Assembly (NCBI GenBank): GCA_951799405.1
Contig: OX637332.1
Span: forward strand, 11,289,001-11,353,000
Source of the DNA: Agapetus fuscipes
Taxonomy: Eukaryota; Arthropoda; Insecta; Trichoptera; Glossosomatidae
Reading direction: 5' to 3'
Length of the DNA: 64,000 nucleotides
In this document: piece after piece, positions 1 to 8,129 of the stretch
Layout: every line of letters starts with the position of its first letter
Position numbering within the stretch: position 1 is the first letter of the stretch
Program-made: the position numbers and the translations under genes
Notes under the pieces: model-generated
Seen by the model: the letters and a program-made list of their open reading frames with translations, nothing else
Told to the model about the DNA's origin: nothing
Database searches by the model: none

Positions 1-180
1 GAATGCAATCCACCAACCTATTTTACCTGGCCAATTGTCTTCATGCGAAAGCAGAAGCTTGTGTGCATGCAACGGCATCTGTTGAACCAAGGTCGAAGTT
101 ATCGTCGCGGGATTCGAACCAACGTTATCCGGTTCCAAATAACCTGACTTGATCCCCACGGCCATAACACCGACATGTCC
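1..180 (-). repeat. tRNA-derived SINE fragment (working family D)
   Basis: Read on the minus strand this has a tRNA-like RNA polymerase III B box (GGTTCGAATCC near 107-118) and continues into a non-tRNA body with GTTCAACAGATG and CATGCACACAAGCTTCTG. The same order of blocks recurs on the plus strand at 4288-4640, which defines the family. The copy runs off the window edge. The parent tRNA was not identified. Confidence 0.6.
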
Positions 181-647
181 TTTAAACATCGATCAAAATA
201 TTCAATTTAAATAATTGAATGTAAAGATTTAAAAAATACTTATGCACTCGTACAATTATTGCATATTTACAAATATTTTTTTGGAGCGTAAAAAAGTATG
301 ACGGTAAAGTTTTACAAGGGTTGCTCTCTTGTATGTATTCGCCAACAAAATCGGGATTTAAAGGGGTAAATATGTTCTACTGCATTTTTAATTAACGGGG
401 TATTGCTAACTATTTTCTGTACGTGAACCGTTGGCAAAAATAAAATTCGTGTCGCCTATTACCTACCTGAGCACACATTTTATACGCTTCCATAATCACG
501 TGAAAAATTATAAAACAAAAACAAAAATGTTTCGAAATTCTTTTTTCTTAAAGTTTTCTTTGTATTGTATTAATCATGTAGTCACTACAAAAAAAAACAT
601 ATAAAATATGACGCCAACCTGTCAGGACTAAGTCAAATTATCGAATC
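181..647. other. AT-rich spacer
   Basis: No coding signal or recognised repeat is visible. Confidence 0.5.
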
Positions 648-808
648 TAAGTTGCAAGGATTCACAATATATGCATTCTCACAAGCAGGCACGTATATGT
701 TCGCGCTTGCACATGCCGCATTTCAACCTACAACATAAAAACCCAAATCTCAAATAAACATACACACTGCAACTCTTGCCGACCTTCCCTGAAACAGGAG
801 TGAGTCAA
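648..808 (-). repeat. Repeat family A, partial copy
   Basis: It matches the family A consensus (tail side TCTAAGTTGCAA, middle GCAACTCTTGCCGACCTTCC, GAAACAGG) but lacks the CCTATAAGTCAAGGAA end. Family A is a roughly 240-bp interspersed repeat with more than twenty copies here. Confidence 0.8.
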
Positions 809-1223
809 TGCAATCTTTTGTTTTTCAAAAGGTTACTATGTACGAGTAGATTGATTTTCTTTGAATGCTGCTAATCTTGGTATCAACAAGACACATTCAG
901 TCTTCACAAGAAATGAGATTGAAAATAATCTTTTCTTAGGTTTAAGCTGGAATTACGGTCATTTGTCATGTTTACAATTGTAATAACTGCATCGGGAGGT
1001 AATTACAATTTTCGGATTTTAGAGGCACCGTTACGGGATTCTCTCCCACGTTGTTTAATGTTCGAAAAATACCTACCTGACGGTGTAGTTATTATAATAT
1101 GTAATTGTAAATAATCATTCTTTTTAAATTAAGTGGTTAGTACATATAAGGTTAGAATTTTTATAGAAAACAAGTTTATATACGTACTAACTTGATGATT
1201 ACAGATAATCTATAATATTAATA
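809..1223. other. AT-rich spacer
   Basis: Nothing recognised. Confidence 0.5.
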
Positions 1224-1310
1224 ATTTAATCTATAATCTAAGTTGCAAAGATATGTTCATTTAAAGCTCTCAGATGTATGTCCACAAACCAACACGTGTA
1301 GTTCAAGCTA
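1224..1310 (-). repeat. Repeat family A, tail-end fragment
   Basis: Only the tail side is present (TCTAAGTTGCAAAGATATG, AAAGCTCTCAGATGTATG, then CACAAACCAACACGTGTAG). Confidence 0.75.
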
Positions 1311-1649
1311 ATCACTTAAAGAATATATTGACAAACAGTTCATTTTACTGCTTCAAAAAAAATACAAAATTTGCCAACGTGGACCTCTCAAAATATTTGA
1401 ACTATGGAAACGATTTCTTGAAGAAAATTTAGGTAAAGTAATATTATTTTCAATTCAAATTAATTTAATGCCAATGAAAGAAAATGTGCAAAATAAAGAC
1501 GTTAACTGGGTTGACTCAATATTTCCTACATGAATGTATTTAACAAGAGCAAAAAATGTGCTTAGCAATCAAAATGGAAAAGCGAATCTGCCCTTGTCCA
1601 CAATAAAAGTATTTAACAAGTTGCTCTCTTTGTATATTTAAAATGGGTA
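1311..1649. other. AT-rich spacer
   Basis: No gene or repeat recognised. Confidence 0.5.
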
Positions 1650-1850
1650 TTATTTTAAAAGATAAAGAAAACAACTTTGTTTTTGATTACGACAAGTATA
1701 TTAAGTTGGATGACCGGTTTCGCAAACAATCCGTTTGCATCTTCAGGAGGCTAAATAGTTACTCAGCCACCTAAAGTAATTATTAGAAGTTATTATTAGA
1801 ATCAATTATCATTAATTAGTTAGCCACCTGAAGATGTTTTCCTTAAACCA
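1650..1850 (-). mobile_element. Short foldback-like insertion with hammerhead-like head
   Basis: The minus strand reads CCTGAAGATG, a stem-loop, GAAACCGGT, then a body with AACAAAGTTGTTTTC and ATCTTTTAA. The body matches the insertion at 41121-41265 (AACAAAGTTG, ATCTTTTAAGATG). A second TTAGCCACCTGAAGATG lies inverted at about 1821-1837, so the element may have inverted arms. The ends are approximate and no target duplication was found. Confidence 0.45.
1712..1746 (-). ncRNA. Hammerhead-ribozyme-like core
   Basis: On the minus strand the order is CTGAAGA, one T, GCAAAC, loop GGATT, GTTTGC, GAAA, CCGGT, C. This fits the hammerhead core CUGANGA, stem II, GAAA, minimal stem III and a GUC cleavage triplet. 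Stem II is a perfect 6-bp helix. Deviations are one extra U after CUGAAGA and weak pairing for stem I. Activity is not established. Confidence 0.35.
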
Positions 1851-1860
1851 AGGTAACATT

Positions 1861-2649
1861 GTCAAAAGTCAACCAAGTTTTTACAGCATGTAGCGTAAAC
1901 TTCATACCAAGCTTTCAGTCAAGGAACGTTTATCTTTAACTTACAAATGTCTTTCAGTTCACAAATGTCTATTCATTTTTTCGCAAAAAAAAATCTTTCA
2001 TAATCGTCGCTTACTAAAAAGCTTGTTCGGAGCATTTGGCCCGGCCCAAAGGTGCCGCCCGCGAATTTCACGGTTCGTTAATTCTACATGAATATGTATG
2101 CGGTCGCTGAGCAGGGCAGTCCTGTAGGGGGTCGGACCGGAGGGTGTCTAATTTGACTGGATACAAGGGTAGGTGGCAACTTTTGCCGAGTCTTTGACGA
2201 CAGGCCACAAGGGGTGGCGCAAGCCAATTTTTGATTTAAGCAATCATAATTAGTGCGCTAAATGTAGGGATAACGCTGGGCCTTAAATTCAGCACTTATC
2301 CTAGCTTAATTGAATAATTTTTATGCTACCGTAAATTGAAAACTAATCCTTTAATTTGAGATCTGCCTAAAAGTTTAAGGATTAAGAATTAAATGCTTCT
2401 TAGCTGCATTAAAGTAATTACTCGTTCTCCTCAAAGGGATAGCATTTTCCGTGTTAATTTTTTTATTTCAAAAATATTATAATAATTCAAAAAAAAATTA
2501 CAAAGCTTTTTGCTTTTCAGACCATCATCATAAGGATATTTTTGTTAATTTTATTAATTTAAGGACCAGATTTACTTCAACAACTTTAAATAAAGTGAGT
2601 CTCTGTGTAATATGGAATACAAACTTGTAGGAAAAGAGTAATGTTATCT
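1861..2649. other. Unique spacer with GC-rich patch
   Basis: The stretch at about 2036-2280 is much more GC-rich than its surroundings (GGCCCGGCCC, GGGGGTCGGACCGG, CCACAAGGGGTGGCGC). It has no sustained reading frame and matches nothing else in the window. The rest is AT-rich. Confidence 0.3.
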
Positions 2650-2728
2650 ATAATCTTTAATCTAAGTTGCAAAGATATATTCATTCAAAGCTCTCAGATG
2701 TATGCCCACAAACAAACATGTGTAGTCA
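2650..2728 (-). repeat. Repeat family A, tail-end fragment
   Basis: It carries TAATCTAAGTTGCAAAG, AAAGCTCTCAGATGTATG and CCCACAAACAAACATGTGTAG, the same tail portion as at 1224-1310. Confidence 0.75.
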
Positions 2729-3714
2729 TTGAAGATAAAAGGAATATTTTACATATTGTGTTGATTAAAAGATCAATTTAAAATAATGTCTAACAGATCG
2801 AAGGCAAAATAAGTTTTGAAGTAAAAATTTATTTTATTTTCTCAAATACAAAAGTATTTGTTATGTCAGTTAAAAAGTAAGTAATCGAAATCTTGATAGA
2901 AAAATAATTTACAACGCTTCCAAAATAATGAATTATCGATTCTAATGAATTTAAATGTTTGTGAAAACAATTCAAAGACAGTGTGGGGCTTAGGTGCTAA
3001 GAAGCTTAAGATGAATTAAAAGAAAGCTGTAGAAATCCCGAGCAGACTTCGTTGAATACTGTAATGATGATAATTTCTCAAAATAATACTCAAGCTGAGC
3101 GCTTTTCCAGATCTAAGCGAATTGAAGGTAGAGATTATTAAAATATGTAGGCATTCTGTAATCCTGTTACTTTGCCTGAGATAAACTAGGATTTTAAACA
3201 TTTAATGTTTTTTTAAGGGGAGTACGAAAATAATTTAATTATCTTAATGTTTCATAAGAAGAACACGATCGATATAATTTTGTACTCAATTTTTAAGACT
3301 GGGTATGGATTTGTATTTTTTTCTTAAAACAAATATTTATCCTAGCTTTTTTACATCACCAGGAATTCAAACTATGTACGTAAATTTTTGTCTGCTGCCC
3401 AAGGTGATATTCGCTAGATAAGGACCAACTCATGGATGATAAATAATGTAAATATTAATATTAAATTTTTGAGCTCTGGTTCTATATAAAGTTCACAAAA
3501 ATTTGCTTTAGAAAGCGCCAATTTATCAAAAGTAACATAGTTCATTCGAGGCTTATGATACTTTTGTAACCGGTCTTTCATAAAAAAACAAGTAACATTT
3601 TCAAGCCGGTTTTTGAAAAAAAAAGCTCTACTGAGAAGGAAACCTATATACATAACCCTTCAATTACGAGTTCGAAGCATCAACCACTAGACGACAAGTG
3701 ATTATCATTAATGT
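2729..3714. other. AT-rich spacer
   Basis: Short minus-strand reading frames (61 and 79 codons) look like chance frames. A degenerate tRNA-like scrap (ACGAGTTCGAAGC, CAACCACTAGA) lies at 3660-3700. Confidence 0.45.
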
Positions 3715-3800
3715 TTTTATGGTGTTCCGCTAAGAATCGAACCTACTTACTTCCGATTACGAATGCAAAGAGTTAACCACTAGATTATTGATCGGTCCTC
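3715..3800 (-). repeat. tRNA-like head of SINE family B, fragment
   Basis: GTGTTCCGCTAAGAATCGAACC followed by GAGTTAACCACTAGA and ATCGGTCC is the reverse complement of the family B head (A box GTCTAGTGGTTAA, B box GGTTCGAATCC, then GGCGGAGCAC). Only the head remains. Confidence 0.6.
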
Positions 3801-4287
3801 AAGGTTTCTACTGAAAGCAACATGAACTTGATTGGTTTTATTTCTTTGTTTAACCATAATCGCTGACGGGGAAAAAATATTGAGTTTTTAAAAACAATGG
3901 TCTTGAAACGATACTAATGTTCTCGGCCAACAAATACATTACACCGTTGTAAACGTATCGAACACATAAACTAAACGTTAGAGTCGCACCGCAAGATTGG
4001 GTTTAAATTAATAAATTTGCCAATTCTATTACACAAAGCCGTCGAAACAGTAAGGAGGTTTACAATTACTCTTGCGGTATCGGCAGGCTCATTCCGAACC
4101 GACCGTCTACCGGCCACCACACAAGGGCTTAGGTGCGCTTCACGGCCTTGCAATACATACTGGCTGAGCCCAGTTTATGGTCCGCACAGCCAAAACAACA
4201 TGCTCACAGTCAACTGTCAAACATTGTATTATTACGTCGCTGCAGTATCAAGTTTAACATTTCAATACAATTATTATATATCAAGAA
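3801..4287. other. Spacer
   Basis: Plus-strand frames of 130 and 80 codons begin in or span this region and run through the SINE and insertion at 4288-4513. They show no domain and are not treated as genes. Confidence 0.45.
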
Positions 4288-4356
4288 AGTCGGTGCTATG
4301 GCCGTGGAGGTCAAATCACTGTTCTTGGCTAGCGTATTGGATCAGAATAACGCTGG

Positions 4357-4513
4357 AGTTTATATTTACACCTGAAGATGGGAGGTATTGCTTCTCCCGA
4401 AACCGGTAGTGTTTTTAAAAAAATAAAAACTCATGTGAATTTTAACAAATAATATTTTATTTTAATCTATTAAAATGAACTTTCACGAAGTAACTGCTAC
4501 AAACCTAGATAAT
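4357..4513 (+). mobile_element. 157-bp insertion headed by hammerhead-like motif
   Basis: It is bounded by the perfect 13-bp duplication AGAATAACGCTGG, so its limits are exact if that is the target duplication. It starts AGTTTATATTTACAC, enters the hammerhead-like core, and continues as AT-rich DNA without an open frame. A duplication of this length suits target-primed or Penelope-like insertion better than most DNA transposons. It has no terminal inverted repeats and no poly-A at its end. Confidence 0.6.
4368..4412 (+). ncRNA. Type I hammerhead-ribozyme-like motif
   Basis: Stem I is ACAC (4368-4371) with GTGT (4409-4412). Core CTGAAGA is at 4372-4378. Stem II is GGGAG (4380-4384) with CTCCC (4394-4398). 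GAAA is at 4399-4402. Stem III is minimal, with A4402 and C4403 pairing T4407 and G4406 around a 2-nt loop, and A4408 fills the position after U. The one oddity is an extra T4379 between core and stem II, also seen at 1712-1746 and 54423. This is the most complete candidate here. Self-cleavage is inferred only. Confidence 0.4.
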
Positions 4514-4934
4514 AGAATAACGCTGGTTCGAATCACGTCTGGCCCATTTCACCATAACTTCGACATTTGTTCAACAGATGTTTTATTATTATAGATGTCA
4601 TTTCATGCACACAAGCTTCTGATTTCGCACGAAGAAAATGAAAGATTGCGGAAATCATCTTCTACTTTTTTCTTTTATAGATCCTGTGGATCTTTTGTAC
4701 TGCCACTTCTGTCTCATGTGAGGTGGACAACCAGCCGTTACATCAACTCTTCGGAGGTCTTTCCGAGGGTCTTCATCTGGTTAGGTTCCCTTGAACAATG
4801 ATACGTGGGATGTATATATGAAATAAGGTTTATATCTAGGAAAAAAGAGCTTGCATAAAATAAGTTGTGAAAATGAAAAAAAAATGCTATAAATTGCTAT
4901 AAAGTGGTGTCAGAAAGTTCGTTGTCTTGTCATA

Positions 4935-4938
4935 ATAT
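4935..4938. repeat. Target-site duplication of solo LTR, left copy
   Basis: ATAT directly before the solo LTR, repeated at 5442-5445. Confidence 0.7.
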
Positions 4939-5441
4939 TGTTATTATAATAGGCAATGTAAATATTGAAATATGTATAAGTATTAGTTATAGGAATTATT
5001 TATTGTATTGGTGTGTAGAATTGATGATTGTGAGTAAATAGAGATGTCATTATATAATCTATCTATCTTTAATCTAAATAGATTATATAGTGACTTCTCT
5101 ATTTATTCACAATCATCAATTCTAAACTAGATTACTTTAATTATGTATGTGCTTCGAGAACAGTCTAGCAAAAATGTGTTCTCGGCAGTTCCATCTTCTT
5201 AGTATAAAAAGGGTGCAAATTGCTTGCACTAGGCAGTTGGTCTTCAAGCTCTCTTAAATACAGTCTTATCTGTGAACTCCACCAATACATACAATTAACA
5301 AATTTGACCAGTGAACTAAAACCAAGTGTAATGAAATAAATGGGAGTGTCTTTGTAAAAATAAATATAAACGTGTAAAATAAATAAGTAAAAAGAAGAAT
5401 AGAGTTTTATTTGAAAAGTATCCGAACCAAAAATCTTAACA
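4939..5441 (+). mobile_element. Solo LTR, relative of the neighbouring gypsy element
   Basis: It begins TGTT and ends TTAACA. Blocks align with the LTR of the element at 5676: AATGTAAATATTGAAAT near the start, TATAAAA (5203-5209), AGTGAACTAAAACCAAGTG, GTGTAAAATAAATAAGT with AATAAA (5378-5383), and a CCGAACC-rich end. ATAT duplications flank it, as expected after recombination removed the interior. It is clearly diverged from the 474-bp LTRs and longer (503 bp), partly because of a foldback at 5016-5124. Confidence 0.8.
5016..5124. repeat. Foldback (inverted repeat) inside the solo LTR
   Basis: Two 45-nt arms (5016-5060 and 5080-5124) are inverted complements with about three mismatches around a 19-nt loop. 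The arms contain TTGATGATTGTGAGTAAATAG and its complement. The full-length element's LTR lacks this structure. Confidence 0.85.
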
Positions 5442-5445
5442 ATAT
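5442..5445. repeat. Target-site duplication of solo LTR, right copy
   Basis: ATAT directly after the solo LTR. Confidence 0.7.
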
Positions 5446-5671
5446 TTATCCATATATACTATCCAATTTTTTAAGAACTTTTTTTACTATTTGTTTAATT
5501 TATAACTTTTTTTACTTTTAAGTCTAATGGTTTTCTAAAATTGCTTTCTATGTTTCGAATTGCGTTTCTTTCATATTTGTATTCTCGATATTTCTTTTTT
5601 TTTGTAAGCTTTGTTGTAAATAAATGTAAGAAAAACTTTTCTTTGATAATATCAATACTTTAAAATTAACC

Positions 5672-5675
5672 ATAA
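5672..5675. repeat. Target-site duplication of gypsy element, left copy
   Basis: ATAA directly before the 5' LTR. The same four bases follow the 3' LTR at 12821-12824. Confidence 0.85.
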
Positions 5676-5940
5676 TGTTATGTAAATATAAATATTGAAA
5701 TAAGTATGGGTAGTTATAGTTATAAGAATCCTCAAAAGTATTGGTAGGTAAGATCGATAATTATGTATAAGTGTAGAATTCTCTAGGCTAAGTAGGTATT
5801 TGTTATAATTATAGGAATACTGTATTGCATTGGTAGGTAGGATTTTGGTTGTGTCTAGGTAGTACGTGAAACATCGAGAAGTAATAATTACTCTGGAACC
5901 GTCTGGCGACTTTAGTTCTGGATCATACTGCTCTGAAGAG

Positions 5941-5946
5941 TATAAA
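5941..5946 (+). promoter_or_regulatory. LTR TATA box
   Basis: TATAAA lies in GAGTATAAAGGTGCG, about 265 bp into the LTR. Transcription would be expected to begin about 30 bp downstream near 5970. The 3' LTR has the same box at 12612-12617. Confidence 0.65.
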
Positions 5947-6078
5947 GGTGCGAATGGCCTGCAGAGCGGGCCAGTATCATAGCGACTCACAAACACATCG
6001 AAGTCATCTGATCAGTGAACCAAAACCAAGTAGAATAATCGAGAAAGTAGTGTGAAAATAAATATTGTAACAGTGTAA

Positions 6079-6084
6079 AATAAA
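6079..6084 (+). promoter_or_regulatory. LTR polyadenylation signal
   Basis: AATAAA in GTGTAAAATAAATAAG lies 65 bp before the LTR end. The equivalent in the 3' LTR is 12750-12755. Confidence 0.6.
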
Positions 6085-6151
6085 TAAGTTTTAAAGGAGA
6101 CCTGTGTATTTTTAATTTGGAAAGACAATTGAACCCTAATTACGTAACAAT

Positions 6152-6166
6152 TGGTGTCAGGTGCGG
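6152..6166 (+). promoter_or_regulatory. tRNA primer-binding site
   Basis: TGGTGTCAGGTGCGG starts two bases after the LTR. TGG pairs with the tRNA CCA end, and TGGTGTCAG resembles sites reported for tRNA-Leu primers. The tRNA identity is inferred. Confidence 0.75.
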
Positions 6167-6815
6167 AATTGTCAAGAAAAATTAAGATCTTCTGTCTAAA
6201 AATAAATAAAATAAATTAAATAGTGTTAAAATGAACTTTATTCAAATTGAACTTTGTGTGAACTGACTTTTGTGAAAACAAGTGTTTAAATAAATTTTTG
6301 TTAAAAGAAAAGACGCAAAAGCAAGTTGCTTATAAATTCTGGAACATCATATGGAACATAATTCTGGACATAACATAATGACTATTTTACCGCATTGAGA
6401 AAGTCATCAAATTGGACCATAGTTTTTTTATTATTGTGTGTGATTAAAAAAATAAAATAAATAAATAAAAATCTTGAAAAATATTACAAAAGAACGTTCC
6501 AGATTCATCGAGAAAAAGTTTTTGAATAACTATCCTTTGTTTACAAGTGTGTGAATGTACATTAAGTACCTACCTGTGTGTTTGAAAGACTTGAGACGAA
6601 ATAAATAATTATGTACTATCAGACATTATTATGTAAAAAAATATTGGTGAATTAAAAATAAATATTAAAAGACAGTACCTACCAATCAGTGTAATCAGAT
6701 AAATTATTATTTTTGCTAAAGTACGTATTCAAAACAGCTATATATATAAAACTCAAAACTTGTATTAAATAAATTTGAAAATATTTTTGTTTTGACGTAA
6801 ATTTTGAAAAAAAAA
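6167..6815 (+). other. Untranslated leader of the gypsy element
   Basis: About 650 bp of AT-rich sequence between primer site and Gag start, with no open frame of note. It probably contains packaging signals, but none can be pointed to. Confidence 0.5.
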
Positions 6816-8129
6816 ATGGCAACTAAAGTGAACGTCAAGGACCTCAAAGTCACTGAGCTTAAAAATGAGCTTCTGGAGAGGGACCTGGAGACCTCAGGAG
6901 GAAAGGCAGCCTTACAAGCACGCCTCATAGAGGCCTTGGAACAGTCAGGCGAAGACCCGGCATATTTTGTCATGGCGTCTGGAGGGGACCGCGCCCTTGA
7001 GGAGCTGAACATCAGCATCACAAAATCCATGAAGGAGGAGCTCACGGGAAACTTCACTGCCATGGAGGAGAAGATGGCTGACAACGCCAAGACCCTAGAG
7101 GAGAAAATGGCCAGCAACTTGACGGACCTGAAGGCTGAGATCGCTGAAAAAACCAAGACCCTGAAGGAGAAGATGACCGGGCTGGAGGAGAAGATGGCCG
7201 ACAGCGCCAGGACCCTGAAGGGAGAAATAGAGGTGAAGCTGACTGGTTTTGAGGAAACAGTTGCGGAAATGAAAACCCGCATTTCCACCCTGGAGGACCG
7301 TCTGCGTGCCGAGCTGGCTGACAAGTGCCAGATGGAGTCCACCAGGATATCCCCCAAAGGCCTTCACGACGAGATCGACCAGGGATGCTCAACTCCAACC
7401 AGGGTCACAAGAGGGGATGATGACCCTTCCCTAGCAAAGCACAACCTCCCAACCTTCGACGGGAAGACGTCGTGGGAGGAATACTTGACCCTCTTTGAGA
7501 CGGCTGCCATGATGGGAGCCTGGAGCCAGCAGAAGAAGGCTTCGGTTCTCAGCCTGTCGCTCCGAGGAGACGCTCTCAGGGTTCTGCAGGCCATACCCCT
7601 GGACAACCGTGGTGACTTTGGGCAGCTGAAGCAGCGCTTGGATATGCGCTATGGCCACAAGTGCCTGGAGCAGCTGTACAAGTCGCAGCTGAACACAAGG
7701 GTGCAGAAGCCCAACGAGAGCCTCCAGGAGTTTGAAATGGACATCGCCCGCCTGGTACGAGACGCTTACCCGACAGCCTCCGACGACATCTGTGAGAGCT
7801 TGGCAGTGGACAAGTTCCTAAATGGATTGCGGGAATGGGAGACGCAACAAGCCGTAAAACTGGCCCATCCCAAGGCTTTGAACGAGGCGCTCAGCCAAGC
7901 TCTCGAGTTTGAGGCTGTCAAACAGTCCATCAGGGGCCACGCCAGGGTTCGTGCAGTCGAGGCAGAGGAGGTCAAGCTACCTACAACCGAGGAGCTAATT
8001 GAAAAAGTGCTGGAACGTCTGAGACCTCGAAGACGAGACCCACGCTGCTGGAACTGCGGACAGCTGGGCCACCTTAGCACCAAGTGTCCCAAGCCTCAGA
8101 AACCCAGAAAACAGGCTGCGGAAAACTAG
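6816..8129 (+). CDS. gag: Gag polyprotein with N-terminal SAP motif
   Basis: 437 residues from ATG 6816 (the in-frame TTG at 6804 is an unlikely start). Gag forms the virus-like particle and binds RNA. Residues about 7-41 (DLKVTELKNELLERDLETSG, then KAALQARL) fit the SAP helix-extended-loop-helix motif, usually a DNA- or chromatin-binding module. Residues about 65-175 are a charged coiled coil with near-repeats of EEKMA and TLKEKM. Residues about 205-375 look like a gypsy capsid. Near the C terminus is a CCHC zinc knuckle (C411, C414, H419, C424). Codon use is GC-richer than the surroundings. The frame ends with TAG inside the overlap with pol. SAP on Gag is unusual and may relate to nuclear retention or target choice; that is inference. 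Confidence 0.93.
   Translation: MATKVNVKDLKVTELKNELLERDLETSGGKAALQARLIEALEQSGEDPAYFVMASGGDRALEELNISITKSMKEELTGNFTAMEEKMADNAKTLEEKMASNLTDLKAEIAEKTKTLKEKMTGLEEKMADSARTLKGEIEVKLTGFEETVAEMKTRISTLEDRLRAELADKCQMESTRISPKGLHDEIDQGCSTPTRVTRGDDDPSLAKHNLPTFDGKTSWEEYLTLFETAAMMGAWSQQKKASVLSLSLRGDALRVLQAIPLDNRGDFGQLKQRLDMRYGHKCLEQLYKSQLNTRVQKPNESLQEFEMDIARLVRDAYPTASDDICESLAVDKFLNGLREWETQQAVKLAHPKALNEALSQALEFEAVKQSIRGHARVRAVEAEEVKLPTTEELIEKVLERLRPRRRDPRCWNCGQLGHLSTKCPKPQKPRKQAAEN
8078..8129 (+). promoter_or_regulatory. gag-pol overlap requiring -1 frameshift
   Basis: The pol frame opens after a TAG at 8075-8077, and gag stops at 8127-8129, so any shift must occur within these 52 bases. Pol is in the -1 frame relative to gag. 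No canonical X XXY YYZ heptamer is present. The nearest candidates are GGAAAAC (8120-8126, abutting the gag stop) and AAAACAG (8108-8114). Confidence 0.7.

Larger units (their letters stand above)
4288..4640 (+). repeat. SINE family D copy interrupted by an insertion
   Basis: The head (GTCGGTGCTATGGCCGTGG onward) lies at 4288-4356 and the rest (GGTTCGAATCACG, GTTCAACAGATG, CATGCACACAAGCTTCTG) at 4514-4640. The family D copy at 1-180 is continuous at this point. The break carries a 13-bp direct duplication (AGAATAACGCTGG at 4344-4356 and 4514-4526), the target duplication of the element inside. Confidence 0.7.
5676..6149 (+). repeat. 5' long terminal repeat
   Basis: It starts TGTTATG, ends ACGTAACA, and is 474 bp long. 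It supplies the promoter and polyadenylation signals. The minus-strand frame it contains is a shadow. Confidence 0.96.

Noticed and set aside
4017..4409. 130-codon plus-strand frame
   Set aside because: It runs through a SINE and into an insertion, has no domain, and overlaps a second frame of similar quality.
5652..5996. 114-codon minus-strand frame, repeated at 12332-12667
   Set aside because: It lies antisense inside both LTRs, which fully explains the duplication.
7054..7398. Several minus-strand frames within gag and pol
   Set aside because: They are shadows of GC-rich retrotransposon coding sequence.
8108..8126. A standard retroviral slippery site
   Set aside because: Neither AAAACAG nor GGAAAAC fits X XXY YYZ.
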